From Jiulongibacter sp024742395 (lineage in GTDB: Bacteria; Bacteroidota; Bacteroidia; Cytophagales; Spirosomataceae), in NCBI GenBank assembly GCA_965249455.1, contig OZ252236.1, forward strand, positions 558,001 to 622,000: a DNA stretch of 64,000 nt. Direction: 5' to 3'. Each line of letters opens with the position of its first letter. Positions within the stretch are counted from its first letter, which is position 1. Shown one piece after another: positions 15,687 through 25,222 of the stretch. The notes beneath the pieces are model-generated. The model had not been told where the DNA came from. It saw nothing but the letters and a program-made list of their open reading frames with translations, and ran no database searches. Position numbers and translations under genes: made by a program.

Positions 15687-16880
15687 ATGAACCCATCTAT
15701 TCATAATCTTTATCAAATTGCTCAAAAAGAGCAAAGACTCATTATTGGACTAATGTCTGGTACATCTCTGGATGGTTTAGATGTGGCTTTATGTCAGTTT
15801 GCAGGTTCTGGTCAAAACACTACTGTTAAACTTTTGGAATTTGAGACCGTAGATTTCACAGAAGAAATTAAACAAGAAATACGAAAGGTCTTTGCCAAGC
15901 AATCTATTGATTTTCCGCTCCTCTGTATGCTAAACCCCTGGATTGGTCAACTACACGGGAGGTTGGTAAACCATTGTCTGAAAAAATGGGGTATTCCTTC
16001 CTCAAAAATCGACCTTATTGCCAGCCATGGGCAGACTGTCATGCATATGCCAAAAAGACTCCATAAAAATAATACATTCCCCAATTCAACCTTGCAGATT
16101 GGCGATGCAGACCACCTGGCAGTAGAAACTAAAATCATTACTCTTTCAGATTTTAGACAGAAACATTGTGCAGTAGGAGGGGAGGGTGCTCCACTTGCTC
16201 TTTATGGTGATTATCTTCTATTCAGTTCTCCCGAAGAAAACAGGATTTTAATAAATATTGGAGGGATTGCTAATTTCACCTTTTTGCCCTCTTCTGGTAA
16301 TTTCGAGCACGTATTTGCTACAGATACAGGGCCCGGTAATACACTAATTGATGCATTCATGCAAAAACATTTTGGCAAAGCCTACGACGAGAATGCTGAT
16401 ACTGCAAAAAAAGGCCAGCTCATTCCTGAGCTGTTTGAAAGGTTACTGGACCACCCGTATTTTGCAGAAGCTGTTCCTAAAACTACTGGACCTGAGCTCT
16501 TCAATCTCGACTTTCTTCAAAATGCAACAAACAGCTTAAAAAAGCCGATAAAAAAGGAAGACATCCTGTATACTCTTTGCCACTTTACGGCCATAACGTT
16601 AACTAACCAAATTAGAAATTCTGTTAAACTAGATGCCTCCACCTGCGTATATTTGAGTGGTGGTGGTATGCATAATCCTTTATTGGTTACACTTATAAGG
16701 CAATTTTTACCCGACACAGCAGTTAAAAACATGAATGAGTTGGGAATTTCTGGCGATGCCAAAGAGGCCGTCTTGTTTGCTGCCTTAGCGAATGAAACAG
16801 TGGCAGGAGAAACAGGCTTTCTATCGCCCCGCTCTGACAAGGAATCATTTTTTATGGGTAAAATTTCCTTACCGAGATAA
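15687..16880 (+). CDS. anmK: Anhydro-N-acetylmuramic acid kinase
   Basis: Cytosolic kinase that opens and phosphorylates 1,6-anhydro-MurNAc to MurNAc-6-phosphate during recycling of cell-wall turnover products, using ATP. The family signature GLMSGTSLDG is at residues 21-30; the second phosphate-binding region INIGGIANFTFL and the ATDTGPGNTLID segment with the catalytic Asp region are present, as is the C-terminal YLSGGGMHNPLL. At 397 residues it is close to the usual ~370-390. It has its own promoter. The NagB-PIG-L protein at 47.8 kb would act later in amino-sugar catabolism. Confidence 0.93.
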   Translation: MNPSIHNLYQIAQKEQRLIIGLMSGTSLDGLDVALCQFAGSGQNTTVKLLEFETVDFTEEIKQEIRKVFAKQSIDFPLLCMLNPWIGQLHGRLVNHCLKKWGIPSSKIDLIASHGQTVMHMPKRLHKNNTFPNSTLQIGDADHLAVETKIITLSDFRQKHCAVGGEGAPLALYGDYLLFSSPEENRILINIGGIANFTFLPSSGNFEHVFATDTGPGNTLIDAFMQKHFGKAYDENADTAKKGQLIPELFERLLDHPYFAEAVPKTTGPELFNLDFLQNATNSLKKPIKKEDILYTLCHFTAITLTNQIRNSVKLDASTCVYLSGGGMHNPLLVTLIRQFLPDTAVKNMNELGISGDAKEAVLFAALANETVAGETGFLSPRSDKESFFMGKISLPR

Positions 16881-16920
16881 GACCAATTGAATATTGCGTA
16901 TTTTTAGACTTTAAAATTTA

Positions 16921-18480
16921 ATGCCGGTGGCAAGCAAAACTCTTAACAGAAGATCGTTTTTTGAAAACCTTTTGGGCTCTTCAAATGAACTTGCCATAAA
17001 TAGCCTGGAAGAACATACAACACCACTTACAAAAGAAGATGCCTTTCATTTATTGAAACGCTGCTGCTTTTCTGTGGATTTGGCCTATGCTAAAACCCTG
17101 GTGGGCCGTAAAGCAAAAGATGTAATTAACGAGCTAATTACCAATGCCGGCTCTCTTAAGGTAGGACTTCCTCCTTTTGATGTCAATCAAAGCTTTCGTA
17201 ACCCAAACTTACTTGGAGGTGTTGATTATCAACTGGAGCGAAACAAAAACCTTGAATTTCATTTCGCTCAGAATAAGCTTCTTATAGAGTGGTGGCTTGA
17301 CCTTATGAAAGCTGATAAACGCAGCCTATCTGAGAAAATCACTTTCCTATGGCATAGTCATTTTACTACGCAATACGATGGTGGTGAACCTATTCCGGCT
17401 CAGTGGATGTATCGCCAAAACATCCTTTTCAGAAACAAGTTTCTGGGAAGCTTTAAATCCTTTCTTGAAAGCATCACTATAGACGGAGCTATGCTGCTCT
17501 ACCTTAACGGAAGCGAAAACATCAAGGATGCTCCAAATGAAAACTATGCCAGAGAGTTACTTGAACTTTACTCTGTTGGCATTGGTGACGGGCATTATAC
17601 CGAAGATGATATCAGAGAAGCTGCAAAGGTTTTGACTGGCTGGCGGGCCACTCACTGGGTAGAAGAAAAAGAAGTCTACCAGCCCTATTTCAGGCCCAAT
17701 CAATATAGTACAGATGAAAAAACGGTATTTGATACGCTATTCAAGGTAGATTATGAAGTTAATCAGCAAAATGCCTATAAAAACGCGATTCAACGCCTGA
17801 TGGAAGTTATTCTGGAGAAAAAAGGCACTGAAGTTTCTGTCTTTATGGCCAATAAATTCTATCGCTACTTTGTGTATAGTAAGACTGATAACTTTGACCA
17901 TCCTATGGTTCAGGAATTGGCAAAGCATTTCAAAAATAGTGGTTATGACACAAAATCTACTATTGTTAAATTATTGACTAGTAAGCATTTTTTTGACCCT
18001 AATAATCGAGGTGTAATGATTAAATCACCTCTGGATAGTTTGTTGGGGTTTTCAAATCATTTTGAAATTGACACCCAAACTTTAAGGAAAGCTTTAATTG
18101 ATTTTGGTCAGGAGCCCTTAAACCCGCCTAACGTAAGTGGCTGGAAAGGCTATCGACAATGGATTAATACCAAAACTCTTCCTTTATTTATTGACACTTT
18201 TACCAATATTATCAACGCAAAAAGTGATGTAGAAGTGGGTTCATGGGCCGCCAAACTGGATGGATTCAATGATTCGTACAAAATAGTTGAGGATATTGCT
18301 GTTTTATTCTTTGGCCGGCTGCCAAAAGAATCGAGATTAAAAAAGGTGGAAAACGCCTTGTTAGGCGGAGCCCCTTATTATGAGTGGCCTGAAATAGCTC
18401 AAAACCAGGCGAATGCCGGAATACGAGTTAAAGCCGCTTTTAAAGAAATGTTTAGAATGCCAGAATTTTATTTAGCCTGA
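16921..18480 (+). CDS. DUF1800 family protein
   Basis: 519-residue member of DUF1800, a large helical family of unknown activity almost always encoded next to DUF1501. Characteristic blocks are seen: LLKRCCFSVD near residue 45, FLWHSHFTT near 145, NENYARELLELYSVGIGDGHYTE near 205-225, and the NPPNVSGWKGYRQWINT motif near 400. No clear signal peptide is visible; an NRRSFFE motif near the N-terminus resembles a Tat site but lacks a following hydrophobic helix. The stop overlaps the start of the DUF1501 gene (TGATG), so the pair is translationally coupled. Confidence 0.85.
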   Translation: MPVASKTLNRRSFFENLLGSSNELAINSLEEHTTPLTKEDAFHLLKRCCFSVDLAYAKTLVGRKAKDVINELITNAGSLKVGLPPFDVNQSFRNPNLLGGVDYQLERNKNLEFHFAQNKLLIEWWLDLMKADKRSLSEKITFLWHSHFTTQYDGGEPIPAQWMYRQNILFRNKFLGSFKSFLESITIDGAMLLYLNGSENIKDAPNENYARELLELYSVGIGDGHYTEDDIREAAKVLTGWRATHWVEEKEVYQPYFRPNQYSTDEKTVFDTLFKVDYEVNQQNAYKNAIQRLMEVILEKKGTEVSVFMANKFYRYFVYSKTDNFDHPMVQELAKHFKNSGYDTKSTIVKLLTSKHFFDPNNRGVMIKSPLDSLLGFSNHFEIDTQTLRKALIDFGQEPLNPPNVSGWKGYRQWINTKTLPLFIDTFTNIINAKSDVEVGSWAAKLDGFNDSYKIVEDIAVLFFGRLPKESRLKKVENALLGGAPYYEWPEIAQNQANAGIRVKAAFKEMFRMPEFYLA

Positions 18481-20117
18481 TGGATAGACGATCGTTTATA
18501 AAAAACACTTCGGTAGGCCTTGGAGCAGTGGGGCAACTCAAGATGGGCAAAATGAATGTTTCTGCCTTTGACTCTCTGTATCAGGCAGCAGAAGAGAATG
18601 ATAACATACTGGTCATCGTTCAGCTTTTTGGTGGAAATGACGGAATAAATACCATTATTCCTCATGAGTGGCCAGACTATTACGACCGTTTCAGACCTCG
18701 TTTACATATTCCCTCTGAGGCATCTATTGGTTTTGCTGACCCGAAACTGGGAATTGCCATGCACCCCTCTCTAACGAATGGGGTAAATGAAGGTATGCTG
18801 GGTCTTTACAAGAGAAATAAACTCTCTGTAATTCAAGGGGTTGGGTATCAAAACCCAAACCTTTCCCATTTCAGATCTACAGACATCTGGTTTTCCGGAA
18901 TTGTACCATACAATGACGGGCAATCACTACCTACCGGCTGGCTGGGCCGTTACTTTGATCAGTACCAAAACAAAGAACTACCTGACAGCCCATATTGTAT
19001 TCACGTAGGGGAGAGCCCTCTGTTACTCTTTCAGGGCGAAAATAAAGAAAGTGCCATTTTACTGGAAGATCCGGCAGAGTTATACGAACAAGGAAAATCA
19101 GTAGAAAGTGATAAAATTGATCTGGGAGAACAGAGCTTATTTTCTGATGAATTTGATTACATCAATGACGTAGGTATAAGAATAAATCACTTCTCCGAAT
19201 CTATTAAAACAGCTTTTGATAAAGGTAAAAACATTGAAAATTACCAGGAAGACAACCTTTCAAACCAGATGAAACTGGTGGCCAGACTGATAAATGGTGG
19301 GCTTAAAACTAAAGTTTATTCTGTCAGCCTCGGTGGTTTTGATACTCATTCCGGACAGGGTGCTTTGGGAGGTGTACACAGCCAGCTTTTATATCAATTA
19401 AGTGCGGCTATATCATCTTTTCAGTCTGATATTGAGAAGCTAGGTCATTCAAAAAATGTGGTTGGCATTACAGTATCAGAGTTTGGCCGCAGGCCCTACG
19501 AAAATGCCAGTGCGGGCACTGATCACGGTACAGCCAATGTCATGTTTGCTTTTGGCGATGAAGTTAGACCTGAGGTTTTCGGAAGTAATGTTGCTTTTCT
19601 ACCTTTCTTTGATGCCGAAAACCTTGCTTTCAGATATGATTTCAGAAGCATCTATCAGGAAATTATGCGAACTTGGTTTGGAGCCTCTTCCTTTTTATCA
19701 GAACAGGTACTGGGAGGTAAATTTGCTCTCATTGATAAAAAAGGGTTCTTAAAATCTACAGAAGAAGATGCTTCTTTACCTGCTGAGCCTGTGGTCCCTG
19801 AAATAAATCAGGATCCAAAGTCGCCTAATAACCCTTACAGCCCCTACAGTGTAACAGAGCAAGACAAATTTACCGCCTTTCCAAACCCTACTCCTGACGG
19901 AAAATTTGTTCTTAGTATGATCTTGTATATTGAAGTGGACATTCAAATACAACAAGTAGACTTTAAAGGCCGAGAACTAGGTACCTTAATGAAGAAAAAA
20001 AGTTACAGGCCGGGTTCTTATTTCATTCCAATGGAACTCAAGGGAGGTTCCGGACTGCATATTCTTCACATTAGTGCCGGTCACAGAAATCACTACGTGA
20101 AAGTGATTAAGGTTTAA
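18480..20117 (+). CDS. DUF1501 family protein with T9SS sorting domain
   Basis: 545 residues. The DUF1501 domain (sulfatase/phosphatase-like fold) covers most of the protein; conserved segments include VQLFGGNDGINTI, LSHFRSTDIW, SLGGFDTHSGQ and GTDHGTANVMFAFG. The N-terminus has a DRRSFIKNT Tat-like motif. The last ~85 residues (from FTAFPNPTPDGKF to HYVKVIKV) form a type A T9SS C-terminal domain, meaning the protein is secreted or cell-surface attached by the type IX system. It follows DUF1800 with a one-base overlap. Its 3' end overlaps the convergent msrA by 11 bases. Function unknown. Confidence 0.87.
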   Translation: MDRRSFIKNTSVGLGAVGQLKMGKMNVSAFDSLYQAAEENDNILVIVQLFGGNDGINTIIPHEWPDYYDRFRPRLHIPSEASIGFADPKLGIAMHPSLTNGVNEGMLGLYKRNKLSVIQGVGYQNPNLSHFRSTDIWFSGIVPYNDGQSLPTGWLGRYFDQYQNKELPDSPYCIHVGESPLLLFQGENKESAILLEDPAELYEQGKSVESDKIDLGEQSLFSDEFDYINDVGIRINHFSESIKTAFDKGKNIENYQEDNLSNQMKLVARLINGGLKTKVYSVSLGGFDTHSGQGALGGVHSQLLYQLSAAISSFQSDIEKLGHSKNVVGITVSEFGRRPYENASAGTDHGTANVMFAFGDEVRPEVFGSNVAFLPFFDAENLAFRYDFRSIYQEIMRTWFGASSFLSEQVLGGKFALIDKKGFLKSTEEDASLPAEPVVPEINQDPKSPNNPYSPYSVTEQDKFTAFPNPTPDGKFVLSMILYIEVDIQIQQVDFKGRELGTLMKKKSYRPGSYFIPMELKGGSGLHILHISAGHRNHYVKVIKV

Positions 20118-20661
20118 GTTTCTCCGCAAAAACTTTTTTAAACTTCTCCACTTTAGGCATTACCACCATGGTACAGTATGGATTAGCATGTCCTTTTTCA
20201 TTAAAATAATTCTGATGATAGTCTTCTGCCTCATAAAATGTAGTAGCAGGCTCTAAGGTGGTAACTATTTTATCTGCGAATATTTCCGCCTTAGTCAGCT
20301 CCTCAATGGTTTTCTCTGCTATTCCTTTTTGAATAAGGTCATGATAGAAAATAGCAGACCTGTACTGAGTTCCTACATCATTTCCCTGACGGTTTAGGGT
20401 AGTAGGATCATGTGTTTTGAAAAATACTTCTAAGATTTCCTCAAAACTAGTCTTTGAGCCATCATAATGCAGTTGAATTACCTCGGCATGGCCCGTATTG
20501 CCTGTGCATACCTGTTCGTAAGTAGGCTGATCTACATGACCTCCCATGTAACCAGATATCACACTTTCTACCCCTTGTAAACGCTGAAATACAGCCTCTA
20601 CACACCAAAAACACCCCGCAGCCAGGGTCGCTACGGCCAATTTATTTTCCTCTGAATTCAT
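20107..20661 (-). CDS. msrA: Peptide methionine-S-sulfoxide reductase A
   Basis: Repairs oxidised methionine (S-epimer) in proteins using thioredoxin. The catalytic motif GCFWCVEAVFQ is near residue 16-26 with the active-site Cys, followed by SGYMGG and GHAEV. Length 184 residues is typical. No MsrB domain is fused. No signal peptide is seen, so it acts in the cytoplasm. It converges on the DUF1501 gene with an 11-base overlap of the coding ends, and is divergent from a PPK2 gene across a 74-base region holding an inverted repeat. Confidence 0.95.
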   Translation of the reverse strand: MNSEENKLAVATLAAGCFWCVEAVFQRLQGVESVISGYMGGHVDQPTYEQVCTGNTGHAEVIQLHYDGSKTSFEEILEVFFKTHDPTTLNRQGNDVGTQYRSAIFYHDLIQKGIAEKTIEELTKAEIFADKIVTTLEPATTFYEAEDYHQNYFNEKGHANPYCTMVVMPKVEKFKKVFAEKLKP

Positions 20662-20679
20662 CTTGTTTTTTGTACATTG

Positions 20680-20702
20680 CTATTCTCTAACAAAGAGAAT
20701 AG
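20680..20702. promoter_or_regulatory. Inverted repeat between divergent msrA and PPK2 genes
   Basis: Perfect nine-base arms CTATTCTCT (20680-20688) and AGAGAATAG (20694-20702) with a five-base centre, placed between two divergent starts (20661 and 20736). It is a candidate operator controlling one or both genes; the regulator is unknown. Confidence 0.45.
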
Positions 20703-20735
20703 GATAATTAGTTTGAACACCAAATATTTTAATCT

Positions 20736-21626
20736 GTGGCAAAAATAAACGGAAACGATTTTGCCTATTCAGGCAATGGTTCTTTTAAAATTAACGAAAC
20801 CAAAACTCGAATAGATCCTTACTATGAAGACAAAAAAGAGTACAAAGAGATACTCAAAGAACTTCAGGATGATATTGATGCCTTGCAAAGCATGATGTAT
20901 GCCCACGATAGATACGGTATGCTCGTAGTTTTTCAGGCTATGGATGCCGCCGGTAAAGACGGTACCATGAAGCGTGTTTTCAGTAATGTTCATCCTATGG
21001 GTACCGGTTTTTACTCTTTCAAAAGGCCCAGTGAGAAAGAATTAGATCACGATTACATGTGGAGATGTTACAAAGAACTGCCCGAACGTGGAAAAATCAA
21101 GGTATTCAACAGATCATATTATGAGGAAGTTTTAGTAGTTAAGGTACATTCTGAAATACTGACTCAGTACCAAAAAATACCTGAAGAAATTTCAAGCAAA
21201 GAGGATGTCTGGGAAAAGAGATATCAAGACATCAAAAACTTTGAGGAATACCTGAGTAATAACGGAATAGTTGTAGTGAAATTCTTTTTGAATGTCTCAA
21301 AGCAAGAACAGGGTAGGAGACTCATTGCCAGAATAGAAGAACAGGAAAAAAACTGGAAGTTTGAAGAAGGTGACATCAAAGAAAGGGCTTATTGGAACGA
21401 CTATCAGCACGCATACGAGGATTTAATAAACAAAACCTCGTCTAAGAATGCTCCTTGGCATATTGTGCCGGCTGATGACAAGAAAAATATGCGACTCATT
21501 GTGGCTCAGGTTATTAAAGAAAAGCTTAAAAGCCTGGATATTCATTACCCCGAAACCTCTGACGAAAGACAGGCAGAATTACAGAAATTTATTGGAATTA
21601 TTTTGGAGCAGGATAGAGGTTTATAA
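20736..21626 (+). CDS. Polyphosphate kinase 2 family protein (class III-like)
   Basis: PPK2-family enzyme, 296 residues, transferring phosphate between polyphosphate and nucleotides (AMP/ADP/GDP). Walker A AMDAAGKDGT is at 68-77, the lid region FKRPSEKELDHDYMWR follows, and NRSYYEEVLV is the Walker B/catalytic region. The long N-terminal part and the DHDY block resemble the class III / polyP:AMP-type branch. The start is GTG at 20736; the next in-frame ATG would remove part of the N-terminal helix. Two further PPK2 genes lie at 39.7-41.4 kb; they are of a different type. Confidence 0.9.
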   Translation: MAKINGNDFAYSGNGSFKINETKTRIDPYYEDKKEYKEILKELQDDIDALQSMMYAHDRYGMLVVFQAMDAAGKDGTMKRVFSNVHPMGTGFYSFKRPSEKELDHDYMWRCYKELPERGKIKVFNRSYYEEVLVVKVHSEILTQYQKIPEEISSKEDVWEKRYQDIKNFEEYLSNNGIVVVKFFLNVSKQEQGRRLIARIEEQEKNWKFEEGDIKERAYWNDYQHAYEDLINKTSSKNAPWHIVPADDKKNMRLIVAQVIKEKLKSLDIHYPETSDERQAELQKFIGIILEQDRGL

Positions 21627-21691
21627 ACTAATAGAACCCTACTGTAACGCCTAACCATCAAACCATTCTTTACATTCAAGTCTTGTCTTTA

Positions 21692-21725
21692 TTTGTTTAA
21701 TACAAACATTTTATCCCTACTTTTG
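21692..21725 (+). promoter_or_regulatory. Promoter upstream of mfd
   Basis: TTTG (21692-21695) and a perfect TACTTTTG (21718-21725), 22 bases apart. Predicted transcription start near 21732, immediately before the hairpin at 21735. Confidence 0.6.
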
Positions 21726-21734
21726 TGTTGTATT

Positions 21735-21766
21735 AAAAGACGCCCGAGAGACGGTGCGTCTTTTTT
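21735..21766 (+). terminator. Hairpin with T-run in the mfd leader
   Basis: AAAAGACGC (21735-21743) pairs with GCGTCTTTT (21756-21764) and CCG/CGG can extend the stem inwards; it is followed by more T residues. It looks like an intrinsic terminator but begins only a few bases after the predicted transcription start of mfd, so it may be a leader attenuator, a terminator for read-through from PPK2, or the body of a tiny RNA. Confidence 0.6.
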
Positions 21767-21789
21767 GTGTTTCATAAGACTTACGATAA

Positions 21790-24700
21790 GTGGTAGCAGA
21801 AGACTTTCTTAAACTTTTTACAGAAGACGGGTTTGTTGGCAATATTCAGGAGCAAATTAAAGTTCATGAAAAAAGCCAGATTGAAGGTCTTCACGGTAGC
21901 CTTGGAGCTGTATTAGCAGCCGCTCAATATAAAAAACAAGCTTATAATGGCCTTTTCATTTTAGGCGAACGCGAAGACGCTGCCTACTTTTTCAGTGACT
22001 TAAAACACCTGATTGGAGATGAGAATGTCGCCTATTTTCCGGCTTCTTATAAACGACTTTTTGAATTTCAGGAGATAGAAAACGCCAATGTGCTTCAGCG
22101 TGCCGAGCTTATCAATAAGCTAAATCAAGGTGCCGAAAACATGCTCATCGTTACTTACTCAGAGGCTCTGGCAGAGAAAGTTATCAATAAGCAAAGCTTA
22201 GTGGCTAATACACTGAAGCTAAGAACAGGCGAGGAGCTCGATATGGGTTTCGTGACTGAGCTGCTTGTTTCATATGATTTTGAAAAAACAGACTTTGTAT
22301 ACGAACCTGGTCAGTTTTCTGTCAGAGGGGGCATTGTAGATATATTCTCCTATGCTTCTGATAAACCCGTAAGAATTGAGCTTTTTGGAGATGAAATAGA
22401 CGGCATCAGGTACTTTGACCCTGAAACGCAGCTTTCTATTCAGTCGCTCGAAGAAGTTACTATAATTCCGGATGTAGAGCACAAACTCAAAAATGAAAAA
22501 AGAGAGCCTTTCTTTGATTTCCTTTCTGACAATACGCAGATATGGATCAAAGATTTAAACTTTACTCTTGAACGCACTGCTGAAAGCTTTGATAAAGTTG
22601 GGCTGTCTGTTCAGAAAATGGTGGAGAAAAGCGGGGATATCCAAATTGTCTTTAATCCTTCTGAAAGTTATTTAGATCATAAAGATCTGCTCAAGGCAAT
22701 TGAGAAATACAAAACAGTGGAGTTTGGCCGCCGATTCTATTTTAATAAAGCAGAAAGAATTACTTATCTCTCAAAGTCACAGCCCAGTTTCAATAAAGAG
22801 TTTAACCTGCTTATTGATGACCTGAACGAACGTCAAAGCGGTGGTTACAGTACATTTATTTGTTCTGACCAGAGCAAACAATTGACTCGATTGAGACGAA
22901 TTTTTGAGGAGATAGACCCTGAAAATAAGTTCATTGCAGGTAACTTTTCATTATCTGAAGGTTTTATAGATCAACAAACAAAAATTGTTTGCTACACTGA
23001 TCATCAGATATTCGAGCGGTACCATCGCTATCATGTAAAAGAGAAATTTACAAAATCTAAAGCTCTCACCATCAAAGAGCTCAAGTCTTTAAAGGCTGGA
23101 GATTTCGTCACCCATATTGATTATGGAATTGGCCGTTTTGCCGGTATGGAGACCATAGATGTCAAAGGTAAAAAACAAGAAGCTATCAGGCTGATTTACA
23201 AGGACAATGATCTGCTTTTTATTAATATTCACTCCCTTCACAAAATAGCTAAATACTCTGGTAAAGAGGGGACTCCACCTGCTATGAGTAAACTGGGAAC
23301 GGGTGAGTGGGAAACCAAAAAGAAAAAAGTTAAAAAGCAGGTCAAAGACATTGCACACGAGTTAATCTCTCTGTACGCCAAAAGAAGAGAATCCCCGGGA
23401 ATGGCTTATAGTCCAGATGGTTATATGCAAATAGAACTGGAGTCCTCTTTCTTATATGAGGATACCCCTGATCAGGCAAAATCTACTGCAGATGTAAAAG
23501 AAGACATGGAAAAGCCCTATCCAATGGATAGGCTCGTCTGTGGAGATGTGGGTTTTGGTAAAACCGAAATTGCTGTTAGAGCTGCTTTCAAAGCTGCTGC
23601 AGATGGAAAACAAGTGGCCGTACTGGTACCTACCACCATTTTGGCCATGCAGCACCATAAAACATTCAGCGAAAGACTGTCAAAAATGCCGGTTACGGTT
23701 GATTATTTGAATCGTTTTAAATCTGCTACAGACACCACTAAAACACTAAAAGCACTAAAAGAAGGCAAAGTAGATATCGTAATTGGTACGCATAAGCTGC
23801 TTAATAAGAAAATAGAATTTAAGGATTTGGGGCTTTTGGTAATTGATGAAGAACAAAAGTTTGGCGTGAAAGCCAAAGACAGAATTAAGGAATTACGCCA
23901 CAATGTAGACGTATTGACTCTTACAGCTACGCCTATTCCAAGAACGCTACATTTTTCTTTAATGGGAGCTCGTGACTTATCAGTGATATTTACTCCACCA
24001 CCAAACAGACAGCCTGTTACCACAGAAGTGAAAGTGTGGCAGGAAGAGGTTATCAGAGATGCTATTTCAAATGAACTTCAGCGGGGTGGGCAAGTTTTCT
24101 TTGTGCACAACAGAGTCAATGACATTGATTCTATAGCAAATATCATTTTAAGACTGGTTCCTGATGCTAAAATTGGTGTAGCACATGGTCAAATGGATGG
24201 TGACAAGCTTGAAAAAGTCATGATGGCCTTTATTGAAGGAGAAATTGACGTTTTAATGTCAACCAATATCATTGAATCTGGCTTGGATATCCCGAATGCC
24301 AATACCATCATTATTAATCAGGCACATATGTTTGGAATGTCTGATCTGCATCAGATGCGGGGTAGGGTAGGGCGTTCCAATAAAAAGGCCTATTGTTATT
24401 TACTGACTCCGCCGTTAGCCGGATTATCAAGAGATGCCAGAAAACGACTGCAAACACTTGAAGAGTTTTCTGATCTGGGAGATGGTTTTAAAGTGGCCAT
24501 GCGTGACCTAGATATCAGAGGAGCAGGAAACCTTTTAGGTGCCGAGCAAAGTGGCTTTGTGAATGATTTGGGCTATGAATTGTATCACAAAATTCTCGAT
24601 GATGCAGTGAAAGAGCTAAAAGAAAAAGAGTTTAAATCGCTGTTTGAAAAAGAGTTAACAAAAGAATTCACTGTAGACGACTGTCAAATAGAAACAGACC

Positions 24701-25143
24701 AGCAAATACTGATTCCTGAAACCTACATTGCCAGTATTTCTGAGAGATTATCGGTTTACAATACTATTGACGGTCTCAAAACAGAAGAAGAGCTGGCAGC
24801 CTTTCGCGATTCTTTAAAAGACCGTTTCGGAAAGCTGCCAAATGAAGTGAAGGACCTTTTTGAGGTTGTTCGGGTAAGATGGAAAGCACAACTCCTTGGT
24901 TTTGAAAAACTAACATGGAAGAATAATATCCTCAAAGCCTATTTCGTTTCTTCAAAGCACACGGAATATTACCAGGCAGAAAAGTTTGGCAAAATTCTTG
25001 ATTACGTTAAAGTGCACCCTAGAAAGTGTTCTTTGAAGCAAGTGAAAGAAAAACTGGTTTTAAGTTTTCAAAACGCAGATACTATTGAGAAGATAGACTC
25101 GTTTTTTACCCAGATTTTTGAGCACATTGAAAAGAAACCGTAA
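21790..25143 (+). CDS. mfd: Transcription-repair coupling factor
   Basis: ATP-dependent translocase that removes stalled RNA polymerase at DNA lesions and recruits the UvrA complex. 1117 residues, typical. It has an N-terminal UvrB-homology region (with FSVRGGIVDIFS near 175), a CarD-like RNA-polymerase interaction domain around 430-500 (GDFVTHIDYGIGRF), then a RecG-like helicase with Walker A GDVGFGKTEIA near 583, DEEQKFGV near 686, and motif VI QMRGRVGRS, and the C-terminal TRCF domain. The start is GTG at 21790, placed after the leader hairpin. It is a single gene with its own promoter. Confidence 0.97.
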   Translation: MVAEDFLKLFTEDGFVGNIQEQIKVHEKSQIEGLHGSLGAVLAAAQYKKQAYNGLFILGEREDAAYFFSDLKHLIGDENVAYFPASYKRLFEFQEIENANVLQRAELINKLNQGAENMLIVTYSEALAEKVINKQSLVANTLKLRTGEELDMGFVTELLVSYDFEKTDFVYEPGQFSVRGGIVDIFSYASDKPVRIELFGDEIDGIRYFDPETQLSIQSLEEVTIIPDVEHKLKNEKREPFFDFLSDNTQIWIKDLNFTLERTAESFDKVGLSVQKMVEKSGDIQIVFNPSESYLDHKDLLKAIEKYKTVEFGRRFYFNKAERITYLSKSQPSFNKEFNLLIDDLNERQSGGYSTFICSDQSKQLTRLRRIFEEIDPENKFIAGNFSLSEGFIDQQTKIVCYTDHQIFERYHRYHVKEKFTKSKALTIKELKSLKAGDFVTHIDYGIGRFAGMETIDVKGKKQEAIRLIYKDNDLLFINIHSLHKIAKYSGKEGTPPAMSKLGTGEWETKKKKVKKQVKDIAHELISLYAKRRESPGMAYSPDGYMQIELESSFLYEDTPDQAKSTADVKEDMEKPYPMDRLVCGDVGFGKTEIAVRAAFKAAADGKQVAVLVPTTILAMQHHKTFSERLSKMPVTVDYLNRFKSATDTTKTLKALKEGKVDIVIGTHKLLNKKIEFKDLGLLVIDEEQKFGVKAKDRIKELRHNVDVLTLTATPIPRTLHFSLMGARDLSVIFTPPPNRQPVTTEVKVWQEEVIRDAISNELQRGGQVFFVHNRVNDIDSIANIILRLVPDAKIGVAHGQMDGDKLEKVMMAFIEGEIDVLMSTNIIESGLDIPNANTIIINQAHMFGMSDLHQMRGRVGRSNKKAYCYLLTPPLAGLSRDARKRLQTLEEFSDLGDGFKVAMRDLDIRGAGNLLGAEQSGFVNDLGYELYHKILDDAVKELKEKEFKSLFEKELTKEFTVDDCQIETDQQILIPETYIASISERLSVYNTIDGLKTEEELAAFRDSLKDRFGKLPNEVKDLFEVVRVRWKAQLLGFEKLTWKNNILKAYFVSSKHTEYYQAEKFGKILDYVKVHPRKCSLKQVKEKLVLSFQNADTIEKIDSFFTQIFEHIEKKP

Positions 25144-25146
25144 TCA

Positions 25147-25182
25147 TTGACCACTAAGGTCATAAAACAATAATTACATTTG
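25147..25182 (+). promoter_or_regulatory. Promoter of the gldJ-like gene
   Basis: Perfect TACATTTG at 25175-25182, with TTGACC at 25147-25152 as a possible -33 element (22-base spacing). Predicted start of transcription near 25189 supports the translation start at 25223 rather than an ATG at 25190. Confidence 0.6.
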
Positions 25183-25222
25183 CGGAACAATGCTTTCGCA
25201 AGAACTAATAATTATAACAATA

